A DNA stretch of 6,109 nt from JBGPIT01 sp041485125 (GTDB lineage Bacteria; Desulfobacterota; Binatia; UTPRO1), in the NCBI GenBank assembly GCA_041485125.1, contig JBGPIT010000303.1:1-6109 (forward strand), given 5' to 3'. The notes under the pieces were generated by a model. It ran no database searches. It was given only the letters and a program-made list of their open reading frames with translations, and was not told the DNA's origin. Positions 1 to 6,105 of this stretch are shown piece by piece (the stretch's first letter is position 1; each line of letters begins with the position of its first letter). Both the position numbers and the translations under genes were made by a program.

Positions 1-963
1 GCCCACTACGCCGAAGAGCTGCTTGCGGCGGCGCCGGAGGTGCGGGCGCGCGGCGCCTACACCTATGGCGATCGCACCTGCCATTTCTTCTTCGATCAGA
101 TCGCCGAGACCGGCCGCCGCCTCGCCGCCGACCCGACCCGGGTCTGCATCAACCAACGCTGGGTGCCGGAGGTGGATCTTCCGGCGGCGGCGCATCACCG
201 GCCGTGTCTCGTCTTCGATCTCTGGTTCACGTACGCGGGGCGGCTCCACACCTTGCAGATCGCGCGCAGCCACGACGTCTACGGCGGGATGCCGCAGAAT
301 GCGCTCGGCATCGCGCGCGGCTGGGGCGGCGCGCTCGCCCGCCTGAGCGGTCTCCCGCTCGGTGATCTCTGCTTCCTCTCGATCTCGAACAACTACCGAG
401 TCGGCGATGACGGTGAGAACGTGCGGAAGGCGATCCAGAGCGGAGTGCACGCACCGCCCGCGACGGCAACCTTGCCACCGCCGGCGGTGATCACCGTGGC
501 GACGGGCGCGGACGACGTCGCGTGGCAGGCCCTCAGCGCGGGTGACGCACCGATCGCTGCGCTGGTGATCCCGCAGCTGTCGGTCGGCGCCGAACGTTCC
601 GCGGCGGAAGTTCTCGCCGGCACGCCGGCTCTCGCCGAGCGCTTGCTCGCATACAAAGGCGCCCTCGATCAGGTCGGCACCGTAGTAAATCGTCTCCGCG
701 CCGAGATCGCTTCGGACGGCCGTGATCACACCAACAGCCTCGTGCTCTCCCCGCGCGATCCCGAGGCCGATCGAGAGCGGGAGGCGACACCGCTCGTCTG
801 TCTCCAGCTTCGACGTCAGCTCGGTCGTCTCCACGGCGCGGCGGTGATTCTGGGCGAAGCGGGCGTGCGCATGACACCTCTCATCCTCGATCTGCAGCGC
901 GCGATCGCGGCGGCGGCGGGCGTATCAGTCGGCAGCGCGGTCGTAGTGCGTGTGTCTACCTAA
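1..963 (+). CDS. Thymidylate synthase-family protein with degenerate second TS-like domain (5' end outside window)
   Basis: The gene is open from base 1 and stops at TAA 961-963, giving 320 visible residues; the true start lies upstream. Visible residues 1-135 match the catalytic part of ThyA-type thymidylate synthase, which methylates dUMP to dTMP using methylene-tetrahydrofolate in the cytoplasm. Seen: a DQI helix (residues 32-34), Arg47, Trp54, a Pro-Cys nucleophile (Cys69), Arg89-Ser90-His91-Asp92, Pro98-Gln99-Asn100 and Tyr132. Against E. coli ThyA (Cys146, Arg166, Ser167, Asp169, Asn177, Tyr209) the spacing from Cys is identical (+20, +21, +23, +31, +63). The Asn177 equivalent is kept, which favours a uracil-type base. 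The His207 position is Asn130, and of the Arg126/Arg127 pair only the first is kept. The RSHD form recalls archaeal-type enzymes. Residues about 199-320 look like a second, decayed TS-like copy (DQV at 223-225, GRLH at 275-278) without catalytic residues. Family membership is fairly sure; substrate and function in this cell are not. Confidence 0.75.
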   Translation, partial: AHYAEELLAAAPEVRARGAYTYGDRTCHFFFDQIAETGRRLAADPTRVCINQRWVPEVDLPAAAHHRPCLVFDLWFTYAGRLHTLQIARSHDVYGGMPQNALGIARGWGGALARLSGLPLGDLCFLSISNNYRVGDDGENVRKAIQSGVHAPPATATLPPPAVITVATGADDVAWQALSAGDAPIAALVIPQLSVGAERSAAEVLAGTPALAERLLAYKGALDQVGTVVNRLRAEIASDGRDHTNSLVLSPRDPEADREREATPLVCLQLRRQLGRLHGAAVILGEAGVRMTPLILDLQRAIAAAAGVSVGSAVVVRVST

Positions 964-973
964 CGAAGACGAG

Positions 974-1002
974 TTGACATGCTGCCCTCCACTCCCTAGC
1001 AT
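974..1002 (+). promoter_or_regulatory. Sigma70-type promoter for the DksA/TraR-family gene
   Basis: A perfect -35 hexamer TTGACA (974-979) is followed after exactly 17 bp by TAGCAT (997-1002), which matches four of six bases of the -10 consensus. Transcription would start near 1009, leaving a leader of about 15 nt before the ATG at 1024. The site sits in the only gap between the thymidylate synthase-like gene and the regulator, so the regulator is probably transcribed on its own. Confidence 0.6.
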
Positions 1003-1023
1003 CGACAGTCCTTCGAGGTCCGC

Positions 1024-1449
1024 ATGCGAAAAGCATTTTTGAAAACTGCGCGCGAAACACTCGCCAACATGAAGAAGCAGCTCCTCGACGAGATCCAAAA
1101 GGATCTCAAGGAGGGACGCGAGATCTCCAAGGACGAGGGCATGGACGCTTACGATCTGGCGAGCGAGGAGCGAGCGCGCGAGATCAACCTGATCCTCACC
1201 GATCGCGACCGCGGCAAGCTGCAAGCGATCGACGACGCGCTCGACCGCGTCGACGAGGGCTCATACGGCATGTGCGAGAGCTGCGAGTCGGAGATCGCCG
1301 AGGGCCGCCTGCTCGCGATGCCGTTCACGCGTCTGTGCGTGCAGTGCCAGGCCGACCGCGAGACCGAGGCCAAGCAGAACCGCCGCGGCGACGTCGATCA
1401 GACCTACCGCCGGCTCGGCGCCACCGACCTCGACGAAGAGAGCCAGTAG
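1024..1449 (+). CDS. DksA/TraR-family C4 zinc-finger transcriptional regulator
   Basis: This 141-residue protein belongs to the DksA/TraR family, whose members bind in the RNA polymerase secondary channel and adjust promoter output, often together with ppGpp. Residues 1-75 form a charged, mostly helical hairpin. Its tip carries Asp41-Ala-Tyr-Asp44-Leu-Ala, corresponding to the acidic DxxDxA tip of E. coli DksA (Asp71 and Asp74). A C4 zinc finger follows, Cys84-x2-Cys87 and Cys105-x2-Cys108, with the family's YGxCExC and RLCxxC contexts. A basic and polar tail ends the protein. The ATG at 1024 is preceded by GAGGT at 1015-1019, a slightly close ribosome binding site. The gene has its own promoter and converges on the Yip1 gene with 28 bp between stop codons. 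Several DksA-like paralogues can coexist in one genome, so equivalence to E. coli DksA is not claimed. Confidence 0.92.
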   Translation: MRKAFLKTARETLANMKKQLLDEIQKDLKEGREISKDEGMDAYDLASEERAREINLILTDRDRGKLQAIDDALDRVDEGSYGMCESCESEIAEGRLLAMPFTRLCVQCQADRETEAKQNRRGDVDQTYRRLGATDLDEESQ

Positions 1450-1477
1450 CCGCTCGCGCGCAGCGCGCGCCGGCCGC

Positions 1478-2029
1478 TCAGGCGCAGCCGTGCATGTAGG
1501 CGTGGTGCGCGTAGATCGGCCACCACCACGGTCCCCCCAGCACCAAACCGACCACGACCGCGACGAGGACGGCTAGTGCCACCGTCAGCACCGACTTGAC
1601 GGCGTCGAATCCGTGCACGCGCTCGAGCCCGACGAACGTGAGGAAGAGCGCGTAGAGCGCGGTCAGCGGTCCGACCAGCGGCAGCCAGAACAGCGCGATG
1701 GGCGCGGCCGAGTAGGCGACGGCGCGGAACGTCGCCTCGTAGTCGCCGCCGCCGGCGAAGATCTGCCGGGCGATCACCATGAAAATTGCCGCCCCGACGA
1801 ACGACTTGATGACGCCGGCGATGATGAAGCGGACCGCGAAGTGACGCGGTCCGAAGATCAGAAAGACGACGGCGTTGATCGCCAGGCAGATGAGCAGGAA
1901 GAGCAGGGGATTGAGCAACCCGCCCGTCACCGGCATCTCCTGAAAGAACGCTCTCGGCTCGGTGATCACGCGTTTCCAGACGTTGCCGAAGCTGCGCGCG
2001 AAATCGTCGGTCTGGAACTCGTTGTGCAT
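1478..2029 (-). CDS. Yip1-family integral membrane protein
   Basis: This 183-residue protein resembles bacterial Yip1-domain proteins, whose biochemical role is largely unknown. The N-terminal 30 or so residues are cytoplasmic-looking and contain the typical signature of a short amphipathic segment ending in TEPRAFFQEMPVTGG (residues 23-37). Hydrophobic segments follow at about 38-60, 64-91, 99-135 (long enough for two passes, broken by Pro117 and Pro121) and 143-166, giving four to five membrane spans. The tail is aromatic and His-rich (WWWPIYAHHAY at 168-178). There is no signal peptide. The start is well supported by a strong ribosome binding site five bases upstream of the ATG. The gene is divergent from the glycerate kinase gene and convergent with the DksA/TraR gene, so it is probably transcribed alone. 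Yip1 assignment rests on the overall pattern rather than on a catalytic motif. Confidence 0.8.
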   Translation of the reverse strand: MHNEFQTDDFARSFGNVWKRVITEPRAFFQEMPVTGGLLNPLLFLLICLAINAVVFLIFGPRHFAVRFIIAGVIKSFVGAAIFMVIARQIFAGGGDYEATFRAVAYSAAPIALFWLPLVGPLTALYALFLTFVGLERVHGFDAVKSVLTVALAVLVAVVVGLVLGGPWWWPIYAHHAYMHGCA

Positions 2030-2034
2030 GCGTG

Positions 2035-2042
2035 ACCTCCTC
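2035..2042 (-). promoter_or_regulatory. Strong Shine-Dalgarno site of the Yip1-family gene
   Basis: On the minus strand this reads GAGGAGGT, close to a full anti-16S match, five bases before the ATG at 2029-2027. It fixes the start of the membrane protein and is the best ribosome binding site in the window. Confidence 0.8.
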
Positions 2043-2069
2043 AGGCGGCGGGTGATGTGTCCGTAGACC

Positions 2070-2096
2070 TCTATAGAAACGCTCCGGGGCAGGCAA
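2070..2096. promoter_or_regulatory. Possible divergent promoter region with shared palindromic -10
   Basis: The 68-bp spacer between the Yip1 gene and the glycerate kinase gene contains the palindrome CTATAG (2071-2076), giving a TATAGA -10-like hexamer on each strand (plus 2072-2077, minus 2075-2070). On the minus strand a TTGCCT -35-like element (2096-2091) lies 15 bp away, shorter than ideal. On the plus strand no -35 match is visible, and the start would lie only about 14 nt before the GTG. Both genes must be transcribed from this spacer or from within a neighbour, but the exact elements are weak. Confidence 0.3.
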
Positions 2097-2097
2097 G

Positions 2098-3486
2098 GTG
2101 ACCGCGCGTGTCGGCCGCGCGCCGGCCGCGGTGCGCGTGTTCCTCGCGTCGCTCTTCGACGCGGCGATCGCCGCGCTCGATCCGGCGGAGCTCGTCACGC
2201 GCCGCTTGCGTCGCGACGGTCGAACGCTGGTCTTCCGCGGAGCGCGCGGCAAGCCGTTCCGTCTTCCGCTGCAGCGGGGCGTGATCGTCATCGGTGCGGG
2301 GAAGGGCGCCGCGACGCTGGCGTCCGCCGTCGAGTCGGTCGCCGGCGACGCCGTGATCGACGGCGTGGTGATCGTGCCGCGCGGCTACGAGCGGCCGCTT
2401 CGACGGATTGCGCTCGCGCGCGGCTCGCACCCGGTGCCGGACGATCAGAGCGTCGCCGCGACGGCGCGCCTCTTCGCGTGCGTCGCGCGGCATCCGCGTC
2501 TGCCCGTCGTCGTCGTGCTGAGCGGCGGCGCCTCGAGCTTGCTGGTGCGGCCCGCGCGCGGCCTGACGCTCGCCGACAAGCGCCGCACGACGCGGCTCTT
2601 GCTCCGGAGCGGCGCCGACATCCACGAGGTGAATACCGTGCGGAAGCACCTCTCCGCGGTGAAGGGCGGACGGCTTACCGTCTCGCTCGCCGGTCGCAAG
2701 GTCACGGCGCTGATCGTCTCCGACGTCCCCGGCGACGATCTCGGCACGATCGGCTCGGGCCCGCTCAGCGCGGACCCCACGACGTATGCGGACGCGCTCG
2801 CCGTCCTCGCACGCTACGAGGTGCGAGATCGCGTGCCGGCCACGGTCGTGCGTCACCTCGAGCGCGGAGCGCGCGGCCTCGTTGCCGAGACGCCGAAGCA
2901 GCCGCCGCGCGCGGCGTCGCTCCGTACCGTTCTCCTCGCCGGCAACGCGACCGCACGCCGGGGAGCGTTGCGCGCCGCGCGCCGCCAAGGCGTCGCGACG
3001 ACGATCGAGATCCGCCCGCCACTCACGGGGACGACGCCCGACGCCGCGCGTATCCTCGCCGGCCGCATCGCACGTTCTCAGGACGCGTTGAGGACGGAAG
3101 GAGCGGCGGTCATCGTCGCCGGTGGCGAGACGACCGTTACCGTCGGGCGCGGCGCCGGTCGCGGCGGCCGTAACCAGGAGCTCGCTCTCGCGGTCGCGTC
3201 GCTCCTCGCCGGCCGTCCCGGCTGGGCACTCCTCTGCGCCGGCACCGACGGCATCGACGGCCCGACTCCGGCCGCGGGCGCCTTCGCGGACGGCACGAGC
3301 GTGCGCCGGGCGAAGCGCGCCGGCCGCTCCATCGAGGAAGCGCTCCGCCGCCACGACGTCTACCCGCTGCTCGCCGCGACCGGCGACCTCTTCAGCCCAG
3401 GCGCGACCGGCACCAACGTCGCCGACCTCTCGCTGGCGTTGGTGTGGAAAACGCGCGGGTGGCGGCTCCCGCCGGCGGTGTGCTAA
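2098..3486 (+). CDS. Glycerate 2-kinase, GCK/MOFRL type
   Basis: This 462-residue protein is a type-II glycerate kinase (often misnamed hydroxypyruvate reductase TtuD). The family phosphorylates D-glycerate with ATP to 2-phosphoglycerate in the cytoplasm, linking glycerate, glyoxylate or serine breakdown to lower glycolysis. The N-terminal GCK domain (about 10-245) shows GAGK at 66-69, an LSGGASSLL loop, and the VSDVPGDD and SGPLSADPT segments. The C-terminal MOFRL domain (about 340-450) shows GGE-TTV, GGRNQEL at 356-362, GTDGIDGPT at 382-390 and TGTNVADL at 437-444, all hallmark motifs. Length fits the family. The GTG start at 2098 is chosen because an in-frame TAG at 2074-2076 closes the frame and a G-rich stretch (2086-2093) could serve as a ribosome binding site. 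It is the first gene of a rightward run with glpD (47-nt gap) and nth. The family is near certain; substrate is by homology. Confidence 0.93.
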   Translation: MTARVGRAPAAVRVFLASLFDAAIAALDPAELVTRRLRRDGRTLVFRGARGKPFRLPLQRGVIVIGAGKGAATLASAVESVAGDAVIDGVVIVPRGYERPLRRIALARGSHPVPDDQSVAATARLFACVARHPRLPVVVVLSGGASSLLVRPARGLTLADKRRTTRLLLRSGADIHEVNTVRKHLSAVKGGRLTVSLAGRKVTALIVSDVPGDDLGTIGSGPLSADPTTYADALAVLARYEVRDRVPATVVRHLERGARGLVAETPKQPPRAASLRTVLLAGNATARRGALRAARRQGVATTIEIRPPLTGTTPDAARILAGRIARSQDALRTEGAAVIVAGGETTVTVGRGAGRGGRNQELALAVASLLAGRPGWALLCAGTDGIDGPTPAAGAFADGTSVRRAKRAGRSIEEALRRHDVYPLLAATGDLFSPGATGTNVADLSLALVWKTRGWRLPPAVC

Positions 3487-3533
3487 ATCCGTATCTCACC
3501 CGCCATGAGCGCCGCGACGATCCGGCCGCATGC

Positions 3534-5246
3534 ATGAGTGAAACCCTCCGAGACCGCCGCTCCGCCATCGCACGCGCTCTATCGGTGCCGAGCTTCGACC
3601 TGCTCGTCATCGGCGGCGGCATCAACGGCGCAGGCATCGCGCGCGACGCCGCGATGCGTGGCCTCAACGTCGCACTCGTCGAGCAGGGTGACTTCGCGAG
3701 TGGCACCAGCAGCAAGTCGTCGAAGTTGATTCACGGCGGGCTCCGTTACCTCGAGAACTACGAGTTCGCGCTCGTCCTCGAGGCGAGCCGCGAACGCGAC
3801 CGGCTGCGACGCCACCTCGCCCCGCACCTCGTCCAGCCGATGCCGTTCGTGTTCCCGGTCTTCGCCGGCGATCCGGTCGGCCGCCTGCGGTTGTCGGCGG
3901 GGCTCTGGGTGTATGACGGACTCTCCGCGTTTCGGAACATCGCGCGGCACCGCTCTTGGAGTCGGCGGGCGACGTTGAAGCACGAGCCGCAGCTCCGCCC
4001 GAACGGTCTCCGCGGCGCGCTGCACTACTACGATTGCTGGACCGACGACGCGCGGCTCACGCTCGAGACGATCCTCGGCGCGGTGACGGCCGGCGCGGTT
4101 GCCGGCAACTACCTCGCGGTCGAGGAGCTGCTGCGTGACGAGACCGGCCTCACCGGCGCGCGCATCCACGACCGTGTCGGCGGCGGCGCGTTCACGATCG
4201 CGGCGCGGCAGGTCGTGAACGCGACCGGTCCGTGGCTCGACCGCCTGCGGGCGCTCGACGATCCCACCGCGTCGCCGGTGCTGCGCCTCACCAAAGGGGT
4301 CCACATCATCGTGCCGCACGAGCGCGTCGGCAACGTCAACGCGATCGTCATCCGCGCCCCGCGCGACGGCCGCGTGATGTTCGCGATCCCGTGGCACGAT
4401 CAGGTGCTGGTCGGTACGACCGACACCGACTTCGACGGCGCGCCGGAGACGGTCGACGCCGATGCCGACGACGTCGCATACCTGCTCGAGGCGGTGAACA
4501 GCTACTTCCCGAGCGCGCAGCTCACCGAGTCGGACGTGGTCGGTGCCTACGCCGGGCTGCGGCCGCTGATCGCGCCGGCGCAGAGCGCGACGCCCTCGGA
4601 GACGTCGCGCGAGGAGCAGATCTTCGAGAGCCCGTCCGGCTTGCTCTCGATCGGCGGCGGCAAGCTCACGACGTATCGACGGGTCTCCGAGCGCGTCGTC
4701 GACGCGGTGGTCGCGCGGCTCGAGGCGCGCGACCCGAGCCGCCGCTTCGCGCCGTGCCAGACGGCGTCGACGCCGCTCCCGGGTGCGAAGGTCGACATGC
4801 GCGACCGCGGCGGCTTTCCCGGCTTTGCCAAGCGCGTGCGGGCGACCAAGCCGCCGGCGGTCGGCGACGCGCTCGCCGACCACCTGCTGCACCGGTACGG
4901 GACGGCGGCGCCAGAGCTGATCGCGCTGCTCGCCGTCGATCCGCGGGCGGCGCGCCGAATCGTCGACGCGCTGCCCTATCGCTACGGCGAGGTGACGCGC
5001 GCGGCCGCGGCCGAGATGGCGATCACGCTCGACGACGCGCTGCGCCGCCGGCTGCCGATCGCCTTTCGCGAGCGCGACGGCGGCGTCGAGGCTGCCGGTG
5101 ACGTCGCGGCGACGATGCGGAGCGTCCACGGCTGGGACGATGCTGAGACCGCGCGCCTCGTCGAGGAGTACCGGCACGGCGTCGAGCGCGAGCGGACGCA
5201 GCGCCAGTCGACGGCGTCTCCCGCCGCCTCACGAAAGCGCGCCTGA
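3534..5246 (+). CDS. glpD: FAD-dependent glycerol-3-phosphate dehydrogenase
   Basis: This 570-residue protein is aerobic-type GlpD, a peripheral inner-membrane flavoenzyme that oxidises sn-glycerol-3-phosphate to dihydroxyacetone phosphate and reduces quinone. Seen: the Rossmann FAD motif GGGINGAG (27-34), acidic Glu50 at the end of the second strand, the family block TSSKSSKLIHGGLRYLE (58-74), DCWTDDAR (167-174), NATGPW (229-234), RLTKGVH (251-257), GTTD (294-297) and the C-terminal FAD-contacting GGGKLTTYR (374-382). A helical C-terminal DAO_C domain follows. It is somewhat longer than the 501-residue E. coli enzyme, with extra residues at both ends. The ATG at 3534 is preferred: the frame is open further up to a GTG at 3444, but that would overlap the glycerate kinase gene and add 30 residues unlike the family. 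No clear Shine-Dalgarno precedes 3534, so expression may depend on the upstream gene. Its stop overlaps the nth start. No glpK or glpF is visible here. Confidence 0.95.
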   Translation: MSETLRDRRSAIARALSVPSFDLLVIGGGINGAGIARDAAMRGLNVALVEQGDFASGTSSKSSKLIHGGLRYLENYEFALVLEASRERDRLRRHLAPHLVQPMPFVFPVFAGDPVGRLRLSAGLWVYDGLSAFRNIARHRSWSRRATLKHEPQLRPNGLRGALHYYDCWTDDARLTLETILGAVTAGAVAGNYLAVEELLRDETGLTGARIHDRVGGGAFTIAARQVVNATGPWLDRLRALDDPTASPVLRLTKGVHIIVPHERVGNVNAIVIRAPRDGRVMFAIPWHDQVLVGTTDTDFDGAPETVDADADDVAYLLEAVNSYFPSAQLTESDVVGAYAGLRPLIAPAQSATPSETSREEQIFESPSGLLSIGGGKLTTYRRVSERVVDAVVARLEARDPSRRFAPCQTASTPLPGAKVDMRDRGGFPGFAKRVRATKPPAVGDALADHLLHRYGTAAPELIALLAVDPRAARRIVDALPYRYGEVTRAAAAEMAITLDDALRRRLPIAFRERDGGVEAAGDVAATMRSVHGWDDAETARLVEEYRHGVERERTQRQSTASPAASRKRA

Positions 5247-5977
5247 TGGCGACCGCGCGTCGCGGCTCGCGCAAGGAGACGCTCGAGCGGAAGCGGCTCC
5301 GCGCCCGCGCGATCGCGCGGATTCTCGCCGACGCCTATCCCGACGCGTGGTGTGCGCTTCGGCACGACGGCGCCTGGCAGCTCCTGGTCGCGACGATCCT
5401 CTCGGCGCAGTGCACCGACGAGCGCGTGAACATGGTCACACCCGAGCTCTTCCGGCGCTACCCGACCCCGGCCGCGCTCGCGGCCGCGCCGACTCCCGAG
5501 CTCGAAGCGCTGGTCCAGTCGACCGGATTCTTCCGCCAGAAGGCGAAAGCCTTGAAGACGGTCGCGAGCGCGATCGCCTCGCGCTTCGGCGGCGAGGTGC
5601 CGCGCGACCTCGACACGCTGGTCACCCTCTCCGGCATCGGACGGAAGACCGCGAACGTCGTCCTCGGCACCGCCTACGGCATTCCGGCGATCATGGTCGA
5701 TACCCACGTGCGGCGGGTGTCGAACCGCCTCGGTCTCACCGTCGAGGATGATCCGGTGAAGATCGAGATGGACCTCCGCAACCTGCTGCCGCCGGAGGAC
5801 TGGACCGCCTTCTCGCACCGGCTGATCCACCACGGCCGGCGGATCTGCCACGCCCGCGCCCCGCGGTGTCCCGAATGCCCGCTGCTCGCGCTCTGTCCTC
5901 AGGTCGGCGTCGAGATCCGAGCGCCCGGAAAAAAGCCGAAGTCCCGGTCCGCATCGGCGCGCCGTCGCTCCGCCTGA
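5246..5977 (+). CDS. nth: Endonuclease III (Fe-S DNA glycosylase/AP lyase)
   Basis: This 243-residue protein is endonuclease III, which removes oxidised pyrimidines from DNA and cuts the abasic site by beta-elimination in base-excision repair. Seen: LLVATILSAQCTD (46-58), the helix-hairpin-helix LSGIGRKTANVVL with catalytic Lys134, and VDTH with catalytic Asp152. The 18-residue spacing between these matches E. coli Lys120 and Asp138. The C-terminal [4Fe-4S] loop is intact as Cys201-x6-Cys208-x2-Cys211-x5-Cys217. The Lys/Asp pair separates it from MutY, which lacks the lysine. It is about 30 residues longer than E. coli Nth (211), with a basic N-terminal lead (residues 1-22) and a basic Arg/Lys/Ser tail (about 229-243), possibly DNA-contacting. 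The ATG shares its A with the TGA stop of glpD (TGATG at 5244-5248), so translation is probably coupled. No separate promoter is evident. Confidence 0.96.
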   Translation: MATARRGSRKETLERKRLRARAIARILADAYPDAWCALRHDGAWQLLVATILSAQCTDERVNMVTPELFRRYPTPAALAAAPTPELEALVQSTGFFRQKAKALKTVASAIASRFGGEVPRDLDTLVTLSGIGRKTANVVLGTAYGIPAIMVDTHVRRVSNRLGLTVEDDPVKIEMDLRNLLPPEDWTAFSHRLIHHGRRICHARAPRCPECPLLALCPQVGVEIRAPGKKPKSRSASARRRSA

Positions 5978-5993
5978 AAATCCGCCTTTCGTC

Positions 5994-6006
5994 CATGAAA
6001 TTCATG
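5994..6006. repeat. Short perfect inverted repeat downstream of nth
   Basis: CATGAA and TTCATG flank a single central A, an odd-length 13-base palindrome 17 bases after the nth stop. It lies in the non-coding tail (5978-6109), which is visibly richer in A/T than the coding DNA. The loop is too short for an RNA hairpin, so if it has a role it would more likely be a dimeric protein-binding site. It is about 70 bp upstream of the -35 element at 6078. Chance occurrence is quite possible. Confidence 0.3.
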
Positions 6007-6077
6007 ACATAAGCGCGCGGCGGCGATTCGCGTCCGTCGCCGGCCGCTCGAAATCCCCGGCCAAAGCGAGATTTATG

Positions 6078-6105
6078 TTGACATTCGCGGGGTTAGGGAT
6101 ATAAC
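6078..6105 (+). promoter_or_regulatory. Strong sigma70-type promoter reading out of the window
   Basis: A perfect TTGACA (-35, 6078-6083) is followed after 16 bp by TATAAC (-10, 6100-6105), matching five of six consensus bases. The predicted transcription start is just past the window end at about 6112. The surrounding 5978-6077 is non-coding, consistent with a new transcription unit starting here. Its gene is not visible. Confidence 0.65.

Noticed and set aside
490..590. Separate non-TS domain between the two TS-like segments of the first gene
   Set aside because: Residues about 160-198 show a hydrophobic/Ala-rich alpha-beta pattern but no motif I can name. They may be the front part of the second TS-like copy, so no separate domain is claimed.
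1450..1477. GCGCGC repeats between the convergent DksA/TraR and Yip1 genes as a bidirectional terminator
   Set aside because: The two arms are separated by about one base, so a stable hairpin would need shorter arms, and there is no T tract on either side.
1404..2291. Minus-strand 295-codon frame overlapping the Yip1 gene
   Set aside because: It runs across the glycerate kinase start and the Yip1 gene in another frame, and the product is arginine-rich and unrecognisable. The Yip1 frame has a perfect ribosome binding site and membrane segments.
2071..3354. Minus-strand open frame (427 codons) opposite the glycerate kinase gene
   Set aside because: Arg/Gly-rich shadow product, no domain, and the plus strand carries all MOFRL motifs in frame.
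3444..3533. Upstream GTG start for glpD giving a 600-residue protein
   Set aside because: It would overlap the end of the glycerate kinase gene by 43 bases, and the extra 30 residues do not look like a GlpD N-terminus, which normally begins shortly before the GGGINGAG motif.
3579..5177. Long open frame on the minus strand (532 codons) opposite glpD
   Set aside because: Its translation is Arg/Ala/Asp-rich low-complexity protein with no recognisable motif. It is the usual mirror of GC-rich codon bias opposite a clear glpD.
6021..6042. CGGCGA/TCGCCG hairpin as the nth terminator
   Set aside because: The stem is 6 bp with a 10-base loop and no following T run. Inverted repeats of this size are common by chance in GC-rich DNA.
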